Of a stretch of DNA of 33,066 nucleotides, positions 7,871 to 15,490 are shown piece by piece. Made by a program: the position numbers and the translations under genes. The DNA is taken from NCBI GenBank assembly GCA_004292575.1, contig RDXD01000378.1, positions 1 through 33,066 of the forward strand. The letters run 5' to 3'. The stretch comes from Bacteroidota bacterium. Its GTDB lineage: Bacteria; Bacteroidota; Bacteroidia; Chitinophagales; Chitinophagaceae. The notes beneath the pieces were generated by a model. The model was not told the origin of the DNA, did no database searches, and saw nothing but the letters and a program-made list of their open reading frames with translations. Every line of letters starts with the position of its first letter. The first letter of the stretch is position 1.

Positions 7871-10800
7871 ATGAGGAACATGTTAAAACTCGTTCTTGGA
7901 CTCGGCTTAATGTGCTGGGCTATGCTGGCCCAAGCCCAAACTGAGGCCATTACTGGTAAAGTAGCCGATGCAAGCGATAGCAGCCCGCTGGCAGGTGTAA
8001 CCGTGACCAACAAAACCACTGGCAAGCGTGCGCTAAGCGATGCAGCTGGAAGATTTACGCTAGCTGCTGCCAAAGGCGATGTATTGGCTTTTTCGTATGT
8101 GGGTTTTTTGGCCCAACAAGTAAAAGTAGCCGATGGCAACAACCTCACCGTTAACCTGAAACCCGATCCAAATGCTTTGGAAGAGGTGGTGGTAGCAATG
8201 GACTTTAAGAAAAAGCCCCGCGAGTTGGGTTTTTCTGCACAAACTTTAAAAGGAAGCGAACTACAGGAAACCCAGCGCGAGAATTTTATTAATGCGCTTC
8301 AGGGCCGCGTGGCGGGTATAACCGTGAACCCAACAGCAGGACTGGCGGGTGCTTCCAGTCAAATTGTAATTCGTGGCTTTAACTCGCTTAGCCAAAGCAA
8401 CCAGCCACTGTTTGTAATTGATGGTGTTATAACCGATAACAGCACATTGGATGAGCAAAGTGGTGGTGGCACCGGCATAGGCATAGCTCGTGATGGCACC
8501 AACCGCAACAACGACTACAGCAACCGCATTGGCGATATTAACCCCAACGACATTGAAAACATTACCATTTTGAAAGGTCCTGAGGCAACCGCCCTTTATG
8601 GAAGCCAGGCCAGTAGTGGTGCCATCATCATTACCACTAAAAAAGCCAAGTCAAACAAGTTGGCGGTGCAGTACGACAATAGTTTTCGTATTCAGCAGTC
8701 GGTGCGGTTTCCAGAAATATTTGACCGCTATCAGGCCGGCAACAACACGGTAAACTCGAATGTATTCTCCTATTTTGGACAGCCTCATCCAGAAGGTACC
8801 CGTTTGTTTGACAACATTGGTGCTTTCTTTAAAACTGGCTTTACCCAAACGCATAACATCGGTACCGATTTTGGATTTAGGGAGTCGAAATTTAGATTTT
8901 CGGGGTCGTTTTTTGACCAAGACGGCGTGGTGCGCAATAACACGGCCAGGCGCTACACGCTTCGTTTAAGCAACACCACTAAGGTTGGCAAGTACTTAGA
9001 CTTTACGCCATCGGTGGTGTACACCCGCTCCGAGAACAATAAAGTGCTGCGCAGTGCAGGTGGTTTTATGACCAGCCTTTTAAGGTGGCCAAACACCAAC
9101 GATATCCGCAATTTTGAGGACACCGCTGGTAATAAATTGCCCCTTTACAATACCGATGCTAATCTTGATGTGGACAATCCGCTTTTTAGTGTAGATAAAA
9201 ACCGCAGCCGCGATGTTACCGACCGGGTTAACACCACACTTGGTGTAAACATTAGGCCTACCAGTTGGCTTACGCTTGCTGGCCGCTTTGGCTACGAGGT
9301 GTACAAAACCGATGGTTACACCCAGTATCACCCTCAAACCACCTTCATTTCTTCGGCCATTAGAGGATCTCAAGACAACTACTACCGCCGCTATGAGGGT
9401 TACAACCACACCCTAACTGCCACCGCAAGAAAGAAGTTTGGCAACTTTAATACCCGCATTATGGTGGGTACCATGTGGCAGAACTACAGCACCAGAATGT
9501 TTTCGGTTAGGGGCGACGGCTTGGTGGAAGTGGGCAAATACGACAGCAATAACACCAACCCCAATAGCCGGGTACGCCTGTTGCGCAACAACTTTGGCTC
9601 GTTTAACCGCTCGGTGCTGCGCCAAATTGCCTATTTTGGAGAGGTGGCCGTCAATTACAAGGAGTTAATTTACCTCAACTACACCCACCGCTTCGAAAGT
9701 GCCAGCCCCCTGCCATCCGATTTTCGCAATTTTGACTACCCTGGGGCCAGCATCAGCGCTATTATGAGCGATATTGTTCCAGGCGTGAAGAAATTGGGTC
9801 TTGATTTTTGGAAACTGCGTGCATCTACGGCCCGCACGGCCAGGCTGGTGGCACCGTATTCCAACCAATCGGTATTTACCAACAACTTTGCCAGCGGCGG
9901 CGGGTTTTCGTATGGGTTTACCAACAATAATGCCTTCTTAGAACCCGAATTTCAGGAAACCTACGAGGTGGGTACGGAATTTAAGTTTGCAAAAAACAGA
10001 CTGTCGCTGGATGCTACCTATTACAATACCAAAAACGACAACCAAATTGTGGCTGGCTTTAGGCTAAGCTATGGTACCGGGTTTGTTTTAAACACCCAAA
10101 ATGCCGGTGCTACCCGCAACCAGGGCGTGGAGGTTACGTTGAATGCCAGCATTATTAAGAAGAAAGATTTTACGTGGGATGTAACGGTAAACTTTAACAA
10201 GATGTGGAACAAGGTGCTTCGCCTACCTGCATCATTATCGGAGTTCTATCTATCGGAAACATGGCTGTTTGGCGCTGCCCGCGGCGGTCTTACCATGGGC
10301 AATCCCACAACCAGTATTACTGCTTTTGGCTACCAGCGCAACAATGTGGGGGATATCTTGATAAATCCGGCAACAGGGCTGCCTGTTATTGATGAGCGCT
10401 TTTTGACCCGCGGCGACCGCAACCCTGACTTCACGAGCGGCATCAACAACGTGTTTCGCTACAAAAACTTTAATCTCAACTTTTTGTGGGATTTGCGAGT
10501 GGGTGGCGACATCTTCAATGGTACTTTGATGGACATGACGGCAAGGGGTAGAAGCTTCCTGACCGAAGATCGGTTTGTGCCCCGGGTAATCAAAGGTGTG
10601 CTCAACGATGGTTTGCAGAATACTTTCCCCACACCAAACAACATTACCATTACTCCTGCTTTTAACGATCAGTACTACTCCGCCAGTGCCATGCCCGAAG
10701 AGGCCTTTATACAGAAAAACGTAAACTGGCTTCGCCTTCGCGATGTTACGTTGAGCTACAATCTTCCTAGGGCGGCACTTAGCAAACTGAAACGAATAAA

Positions 10801-10978
10801 GAGCTTGGGCGCATTTGTAACCGGCAACGATTTAATATTGATAACCAACTACTTTGGAGCCGATCCGGCAGTAAATGGCACCACAGCAGGTAGCTCGGGT
10901 GTAGGTGCTTTTGGGTTCGATTTTGGCACACTACCTACTCCAATTAGCGTGAACATTGGCTTGCGTGCCGGTTTTTAA
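7871..10978 (+). CDS. SusC/RagA-family TonB-linked outer membrane protein
   Basis: This 1035-residue outer-membrane transporter pairs with a SusD lipoprotein to import glycans or other large nutrients using TonB energy. A signal peptide ends near LAQAQ (residue 23). A carboxypeptidase-regulatory-like domain follows (ITGKVADASDSSPLAGVTV, about 27-100), then the SusC plug domain with LQGRVAGI, VIRGFNSLS, PLFVIDGV and ILKGPEATALYGSQASSGAI (about 115-240), then the beta barrel to a C-terminal GLRAGF. Length and motif order are normal. The track start at 7865 is a TTG; the ATG at 7871 begins MRNMLKLVLG and was chosen. The SusD gene starts 18 bases downstream. No glycanase, sigma/anti-sigma pair or hybrid sensor lies beside it, so the substrate is unknown. 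Confidence 0.96.
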   Translation: MRNMLKLVLGLGLMCWAMLAQAQTEAITGKVADASDSSPLAGVTVTNKTTGKRALSDAAGRFTLAAAKGDVLAFSYVGFLAQQVKVADGNNLTVNLKPDPNALEEVVVAMDFKKKPRELGFSAQTLKGSELQETQRENFINALQGRVAGITVNPTAGLAGASSQIVIRGFNSLSQSNQPLFVIDGVITDNSTLDEQSGGGTGIGIARDGTNRNNDYSNRIGDINPNDIENITILKGPEATALYGSQASSGAIIITTKKAKSNKLAVQYDNSFRIQQSVRFPEIFDRYQAGNNTVNSNVFSYFGQPHPEGTRLFDNIGAFFKTGFTQTHNIGTDFGFRESKFRFSGSFFDQDGVVRNNTARRYTLRLSNTTKVGKYLDFTPSVVYTRSENNKVLRSAGGFMTSLLRWPNTNDIRNFEDTAGNKLPLYNTDANLDVDNPLFSVDKNRSRDVTDRVNTTLGVNIRPTSWLTLAGRFGYEVYKTDGYTQYHPQTTFISSAIRGSQDNYYRRYEGYNHTLTATARKKFGNFNTRIMVGTMWQNYSTRMFSVRGDGLVEVGKYDSNNTNPNSRVRLLRNNFGSFNRSVLRQIAYFGEVAVNYKELIYLNYTHRFESASPLPSDFRNFDYPGASISAIMSDIVPGVKKLGLDFWKLRASTARTARLVAPYSNQSVFTNNFASGGGFSYGFTNNNAFLEPEFQETYEVGTEFKFAKNRLSLDATYYNTKNDNQIVAGFRLSYGTGFVLNTQNAGATRNQGVEVTLNASIIKKKDFTWDVTVNFNKMWNKVLRLPASLSEFYLSETWLFGAARGGLTMGNPTTSITAFGYQRNNVGDILINPATGLPVIDERFLTRGDRNPDFTSGINNVFRYKNFNLNFLWDLRVGGDIFNGTLMDMTARGRSFLTEDRFVPRVIKGVLNDGLQNTFPTPNNITITPAFNDQYYSASAMPEEAFIQKNVNWLRLRDVTLSYNLPRAALSKLKRIKSLGAFVTGNDLILITNYFGADPAVNGTTAGSSGVGAFGFDFGTLPTPISVNIGLRAGF

Positions 10979-10996
10979 CCATTTAATTTTAATACC

Positions 10997-12634
10997 ATGA
11001 CAAGAAAATATTTTTATGGCCTATTGGGTATGCTGGTGCTAGGCGCAGCTACTTTCTCTGGTTGCAAAAAACAAATTGATGCGGCATACCTTAACCCTAA
11101 TGCTACCGTACGGGTTCCCATTGAGCAAATATTACCAGGCCTTATTGGCAACTTAACGGGTAGTTCGTCCGCTGCAGGCAGTGCTTATGGCACTGCAAAC
11201 GACGGTATTCAGATAGGTCGCTATGTGCAATTTTGGGGTCAGAATACAGGTGCTAACCAATTTGACCAAATGGGTGGTGCCACCGGAACCAGTGATGTGC
11301 TGGGTAGCGTTTGGGCCATGTATTACTATGGGCATGGCGAGAATGTAAACAAAATGATACTATGGGGCATTGAGGAGAAAAAGTGGGATTATGTGGGCGT
11401 TGGCTTGGCGCTGCGCGCCTGGGGTATGCTGGTAAATACCAACATGTATGGCCCCATGATCTTGCGTGAAGCTTTCAGACCAGAGCAGTTGGTTTTTAAT
11501 TACGAAGATCAGCCTGAGGTTTACGATTCTGTGCGTTCTATTTGTCGCCAAGCCATTGGTTATTTGAATTTAAAGGGCGATGGTGTTAGCAGAGATAATC
11601 TAGCTAAAGGGGACGCCTTTTTCTACAACGGCGATACCGAGAAATGGAAGAAGTTTGTTTATGCTGTGATGGCGCGTTCTTTCAACCATCTCAACAATAA
11701 GGCCGAGTATCAGCCCGACTCGGTGCTGTTTTATTGCAACCTATCCATTAATGTGAACGCCGACAATGCCACTGCCAAGTTTGCCAATACAGGTATTACG
11801 GGCACCTCCAATTTTTACGGACCACTGCGCAATAACGTGGGTGGCTTGCGCCAGTCAGATTTTATTGCCAATTTAATGAATGGCACCAACCCGCTTTTCA
11901 CTGGCGTACCCGATCCGCGGGCACTTTATTTGCTACGCTCTAATCCTAGCAATACCCTCACTGGTACACGGGTTGGAAATGGTGCTACCGGGCTTCCGGT
12001 GGCTATACAACCACAGAATTTTTGGGGAGGTTTGTTTTCGTCGCTTGCGGCACCCACGGTAGATACCGCAGCACGCTACATTTTCAAAAATGGTGCGCCA
12101 TTCCCGATTATTACCGCCAGCGAGATACAGTTTATGAAGGCTGAGGCGCACTACTATAAGCGCAATAAAGCTGCTGCCATTGCCGCCTACCGCGAAGGTA
12201 TAAGCCTGAATTTTGACCTGCTGCTAAGCGATTACAACAGCAACGTACCGGTAGCCAACCAAATTACCCCTGCTAATAAAGCCGCTTACTTGGCTAATCC
12301 AAGGGTTGTACCTACGCCCGATGCTTTTAGCCTTAGCCACATTATGCTGCAGAAGTACATTGCCTTGTATGGACACTGCCCCATAGAAACATGGACAGAT
12401 ATGCGGCGCTACCACTACATTGATCCCGACCCGGAGTTTCCAGCACAGCAGGTATATGCCGGTTTTGTACCCCCGTCTCCAGCCGCGCTATTCATAAACA
12501 ACAACCAAAAGTATGTGTACCGTGCTAGGCCCCGTTTCAACTCCGAGTACCTATACAACGTTGTTACGCTCAATAAATTTGGTGCTTTTGCCCTAGACTA
12601 TCACACCGTTGAAATGTGGTTTTCAAGAAAGTAA
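10997..12634 (+). CDS. SusD/RagB-family nutrient-binding outer membrane lipoprotein
   Basis: This 545-residue lipoprotein forms the lid of the SusC transporter. The signal peptide ends in a lipobox (FSGC, Cys23), followed by CKK. The body resembles the SusD-like_2 subgroup: an early LNPNATVRVP stretch, VPIEQILPGLIGNL, a NTNMYGPMILREAF block matching the family's 'N..GD.P..EA' segment, YDSVRSICRQAIGYL, and a C-terminal region with ITASEIQFMKAEAHY, where alpha-helical repeats usually end. The length is normal. It follows susC by 18 bases and precedes a small lipoprotein gene by 23 bases, so the three are probably one transcript. Confidence 0.94.
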   Translation: MTRKYFYGLLGMLVLGAATFSGCKKQIDAAYLNPNATVRVPIEQILPGLIGNLTGSSSAAGSAYGTANDGIQIGRYVQFWGQNTGANQFDQMGGATGTSDVLGSVWAMYYYGHGENVNKMILWGIEEKKWDYVGVGLALRAWGMLVNTNMYGPMILREAFRPEQLVFNYEDQPEVYDSVRSICRQAIGYLNLKGDGVSRDNLAKGDAFFYNGDTEKWKKFVYAVMARSFNHLNNKAEYQPDSVLFYCNLSINVNADNATAKFANTGITGTSNFYGPLRNNVGGLRQSDFIANLMNGTNPLFTGVPDPRALYLLRSNPSNTLTGTRVGNGATGLPVAIQPQNFWGGLFSSLAAPTVDTAARYIFKNGAPFPIITASEIQFMKAEAHYYKRNKAAAIAAYREGISLNFDLLLSDYNSNVPVANQITPANKAAYLANPRVVPTPDAFSLSHIMLQKYIALYGHCPIETWTDMRRYHYIDPDPEFPAQQVYAGFVPPSPAALFINNNQKYVYRARPRFNSEYLYNVVTLNKFGAFALDYHTVEMWFSRK

Positions 12635-12657
12635 TTACCCTTTAAACGTTTCACCCC

Positions 12658-13425
12658 ATGATGAATTATAAATTTAGACTGTTACCGATTGCGGCAATGG
12701 CATTGCTGCTGTTAGCGGGCTGCGATAAAAAATTTAGTGTGCCACAGCAAACCAGTGCTATGGGTAGTACTTACATGAAAGTGTATGTGGCCGCCACGGG
12801 CATTACACGCAACTACGTGTTCGTAAACGACCGGCAGGTAAGCGGAGCGCTGCTTGCTTCGGGGGGTGTATTTCCGCTTGCATCGGCCAGCCCTGGTATT
12901 TTGTTTCAGCACAACAATCTATTTAGTGTGCAACAGAACGAAATACGGCCCATTGCGCAGCGCATTACCATACGCGATACTACGTTGACCACGCTACAGC
13001 CGCCCACCACGCTGGTTACCAACTTAGAAACACTGAGCAATTACACCCTGTTTTTGACCGATTCTTCCTTGCGGCCGAATATAATTTTAGTAAAAGATAA
13101 CATTCAGCCCGTAGGAGATACCACGGCGCGTATCCGCTTTGCAAATTTGCCATTTAGCCCTCTTGCTATACCCAATATGGATATTTTTAGCGTAAGGGCC
13201 AACAGCAATATTTTTAACAATGTACCCATAAACACGGTTACCGGTTTTATGGCTTACGCATCTGCCCGTAATGATACATTGCACGTGCGTGCAGCCGGTA
13301 CAACCGTAAATCTAGCTTCCATTAACGGCATTGTGGCCACACAAAAGCGCTACTACACCGTTGTTTTGAGGGGTAGTTACCGAAATCCTGGCAGCAGAGT
13401 ATTGGCATCTTTTGCCAACTACTAA
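12658..13425 (+). CDS. Lipoprotein with a DUF4397-like region, third gene of the SusCD operon
   Basis: This 255-residue protein has a lipoprotein signal peptide (LLLLAGC, Cys22). Translation may start at either of two consecutive ATGs, 12658 or 12661. The second half contains ARIRFANLPFSPLAIPNMDIF and a following IFNNVPINTVTGFMAY segment, which resembles the repeat of DUF4397 proteins (predicted extracellular beta domains of unknown function). The first half is beta-rich with no recognised motif. It lies 23 bases after susD and just before a strong terminator. It is therefore probably a surface-exposed accessory to the SusCD transporter, perhaps in ligand binding; that role is inferred from position only. 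Confidence 0.8.
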   Translation: MMNYKFRLLPIAAMALLLLAGCDKKFSVPQQTSAMGSTYMKVYVAATGITRNYVFVNDRQVSGALLASGGVFPLASASPGILFQHNNLFSVQQNEIRPIAQRITIRDTTLTTLQPPTTLVTNLETLSNYTLFLTDSSLRPNIILVKDNIQPVGDTTARIRFANLPFSPLAIPNMDIFSVRANSNIFNNVPINTVTGFMAYASARNDTLHVRAAGTTVNLASINGIVATQKRYYTVVLRGSYRNPGSRVLASFANY

Positions 13426-13457
13426 TCGTAATTTCTTTTTTGTGTTACTATTTTGAT

Positions 13458-13499
13458 ACCGCTGGTCTTTTAACGGGGCCGGCGGTTTTTTATTTTTTT
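13458..13499 (+). terminator. Intrinsic terminator of the susC-susD-lipoprotein operon
   Basis: An 8-bp GC-rich stem (ACCGCTGG with CCGGCGGT, one G-U pair) is followed by two T runs separated by one A. It lies 32 bases after the lipoprotein stop and 18 bases before the trmH start. The track ORF that reads through it (from 13440) is therefore not the true trmH start. Confidence 0.75.
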
Positions 13500-13503
13500 A
13501 AGA

Positions 13504-13511
13504 TATGTTTG
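13504..13511 (+). promoter_or_regulatory. Bacteroidota -7 box directly upstream of trmH
   Basis: TATGTTTG matches the TAnnTTTG consensus of the housekeeping Bacteroidota promoter and ends only 6 bases before the trmH ATG. If it is used, the mRNA leader would be a few bases or none. A clear TTTG-type -33 element is not visible; that position is a T run from the preceding terminator. Confidence 0.5.
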
Positions 13512-13517
13512 CTAATT

Positions 13518-14141
13518 ATGACGCCTGCCCGACATGCCCGCCTTACCCATGTGCTCAACCATCGGCAGCCCAACCTTACACTGGTGCTGGAAAATGTGTT
13601 TGACCCCCACAACATTAGCGCCGTAATGCGTACTGCCGATGCGGTAGGGATTCAAGAAATATTTGTGGTGAATACCCGCATGCCTGCGCACAAGAAATGG
13701 GGCAGCAAGAGCAGCAGTAGCGCTGCAAAATGGTTAACCATCCATCAGTTTGATCATTTGGAAACCTGCATGGCGGCTGTACGCAAAAGCTACCAAATCG
13801 TGTACACCACGCATTTGGCGCAAAATAGCGTCAGCGTTTACGACCTTAATCTTACGCAATCGGTGGCGTTGGTATTTGGCAACGAGCACAGTGGCTGTAG
13901 CAGCGAAATTGTTGCACTTTCCGATGGCAATTTTATTATTCCGCAGGTTGGCATTATCCAAAGCCTTAATATTTCGGTAGCTTGTGCTGTTACCATTTAC
14001 GAAGCCTACAGGCAAAAAACACTAGCCGGCCATTATAACAGCCCTGCATTGGCGCCAACTGCCTATGCCGAGTTGATGGCCCAGTGGAGTAATGGAGCCA
14101 TTGTTGGCGAAACTGATTGGACGAATGATACACCAACGTAA
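13518..14141 (+). CDS. trmH: TrmH/SpoU-family tRNA (guanosine-2'-O-)-methyltransferase
   Basis: This 207-residue SPOUT-fold enzyme uses S-adenosylmethionine to methylate a ribose 2'-OH, most likely Gm18 of tRNA. Motif 1 is LENVFDPHNISAVMRTADAVG, with the Asn and Arg expected at the active site. Motif 2 is ALVFGNEHSGCS, and motif 3 is QSLNISVACAVTIYEAYRQ, which forms the SAM-binding knot. The C-terminal tail (AGHYNSPALAP...ELMAQW) resembles bacterial TrmH, which favours TrmH over RlmB. There is no N-terminal RNA-binding extension. The track start at 13440 lies before the preceding operon's terminator; the ATG at 13518 has a promoter box 6 bases upstream and gives a normal N-terminus. Confidence 0.9.
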   Translation: MTPARHARLTHVLNHRQPNLTLVLENVFDPHNISAVMRTADAVGIQEIFVVNTRMPAHKKWGSKSSSSAAKWLTIHQFDHLETCMAAVRKSYQIVYTTHLAQNSVSVYDLNLTQSVALVFGNEHSGCSSEIVALSDGNFIIPQVGIIQSLNISVACAVTIYEAYRQKTLAGHYNSPALAPTAYAELMAQWSNGAIVGETDWTNDTPT

Positions 14142-14153
14142 TGAATTTGCAAC

Positions 14154-14663
14154 ATGAGGGTATTGAAACGCATGGCAGTTGTGTTAGCACTTTTAGTAAG
14201 TAATGCGGCGCTGTGCCAACAAATAGATTCAGTGGATGCCCAGCAATTGGTACGTTATATAAAAGCTGCTAAGGGCATTGAGGTCGTAAACTTTTGGAGC
14301 ACATTGTGTGGACCCTGCATTAAAGAAATGCCCTATTACATTGCTGTGGTGGATTCTTTTAAAAAAATGGGTTACCAAGTAAACCTTACGCTGGTTAGCT
14401 TAGATTTTGCTTCCGATTATGGTAGCAAAAAATTACACCAGTTTGTGCAACAGCGCGGATGGTGGGTAGCCAAGCACTTTTGGCTAAACGAGCAATATCC
14501 CGACGAGTATGTACCCAAAATAGACAGCAGCTGGTTTGGTGCTTTACCTGCCACCCAGGTAGTAAACAATGGTGTGGGTTACACCCAGTTTTATGATGGC
14601 ACCATGACCCGAGAAGCATTGGTAGCGGCTTTAAAAGCGGCTATAGCACGCCCTCGTAGGTGA
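14154..14663 (+). CDS. Secreted TlpA-like thioredoxin-fold protein
   Basis: This 169-residue protein has a signal peptide (MRVLKRMAVVLALL... ending near ALCQQ) and a thioredoxin fold with active-site WSTLCGPC (Cys52 and Cys55), followed by KEMPYY. The C-terminal part has a cis-Pro-type segment (FGALPATQVV) typical of the fold. It probably acts as a periplasmic thiol-disulfide reductase or in cytochrome c maturation. It starts 12 bases after trmH and probably shares its transcript, although the functions are unrelated. It converges with the redoxin-like gene 40 bases downstream. The small 6-bp hairpin between them lacks a T run. Confidence 0.85.
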   Translation: MRVLKRMAVVLALLVSNAALCQQIDSVDAQQLVRYIKAAKGIEVVNFWSTLCGPCIKEMPYYIAVVDSFKKMGYQVNLTLVSLDFASDYGSKKLHQFVQQRGWWVAKHFWLNEQYPDEYVPKIDSSWFGALPATQVVNNGVGYTQFYDGTMTREALVAALKAAIARPRR

Positions 14664-14703
14664 GCCGATAGCACTATTGGCATAAATGCTATGACACGAG
14701 AAC

Positions 14704-15306
14704 TTACGGAACAGTGCGCTTAATGCTACAGCCTTTGAAGCGCGTGGTTTTGTTGGGCACCTCGCTGCCGCCTGCCACTGCAGCCATTGCCACAATAAGA
14801 TGCTTGATTTTTACGGGCGCTTCTTTATCAGGGCTATCGTCAATACCACCGTGGTAAACCAGTTTTTGGTTGGCGTCAAACAAATAGCATTCGGGTGTGC
14901 TTTTGGCACCCAAAGAATCTGCTACTGTGGCATTTTGGTCTATGGCATACGGCCAAGCGTAGCCTTGCTCGGTAGCGTAAGTTTTCATGGTCTCTGGGCT
15001 ATCTTTATCGGCATGTTGGGCGGCATTGCTGTTAAGTACTACCATGCCAATACCGTTGGCTTGTGCGTACTTACACGCCTCAATGGTAGCTGCCTGGTTT
15101 TTTAGTACCCAAGGGCATGTATTACAGCTGAACATTATCAAAATCCCATGCTTTCCCATGCTGCCTTGCAGGGTAATGGTTTTACCATTCACATCCGTCA
15201 TGGCGTGGTTGCCCAACGGCATTTTATCTCCAATCTTTAGCACTTCAAGTGCAGGTGCAAACGCCAAGCCAGCCGCTGCCAGTAGCAATAAAAATAATGC
15301 TCTCAT
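14704..15306 (-). CDS. Secreted thioredoxin-family (redoxin/AhpC-TSA-like) protein
   Basis: This 200-residue protein has a hydrophobic signal segment (MRALFLLLLAAAGLAFAP). It is a thioredoxin-like redoxin with LKIGDKMPLGNHAMTDVNGK at the start of the fold, a MFSCNTCPWV active site (Cys61 and Cys64), and STPECYLFD as the cis-Pro segment. It is probably a periplasmic peroxiredoxin-like or thiol oxidoreductase enzyme; the substrate is unknown. The track start at 15321 is a TTG, and the ATG at 15306 is the better start. It stands alone, convergent with the TlpA-like gene. Confidence 0.87.
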   Translation of the reverse strand: MRALFLLLLAAAGLAFAPALEVLKIGDKMPLGNHAMTDVNGKTITLQGSMGKHGILIMFSCNTCPWVLKNQAATIEACKYAQANGIGMVVLNSNAAQHADKDSPETMKTYATEQGYAWPYAIDQNATVADSLGAKSTPECYLFDANQKLVYHGGIDDSPDKEAPVKIKHLIVAMAAVAGGSEVPNKTTRFKGCSIKRTVP

Positions 15307-15490
15307 GTTGTTTTTTTTCAAGTCAATAAAACGTCGGGTAATCGATTTTGTTGGTTTTTACATCTAAATCAGGACAAAACTTATTGGTATAAACGATTGG
15401 ACTTGCACAGCCCAGGAGTCGCGGCTTGTTGCAGGTAAGGGACATCAAAAAAATAGAATCAATTTTTATACATGTGATATAAGTATCTAT

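Noticed and set aside
14672-14695. ATAGCA/TGCTAT hairpin between two convergent thioredoxin-fold genes
   Set aside because: The stem is only six AT-rich pairs with a 12-base loop and no T run, so I did not call a terminator.
14987-15367. 126-codon plus-strand ORF opposite the redoxin-like gene
   Set aside because: It is a shadow of the conserved minus-strand gene, and its composition and content are not those of a known protein.
15322-15490. Possible RNA gene in the GC-richer patch between the redoxin and T9SS genes
   Set aside because: There is no tRNA T-loop, no clear stem set and no match to a riboswitch I know.
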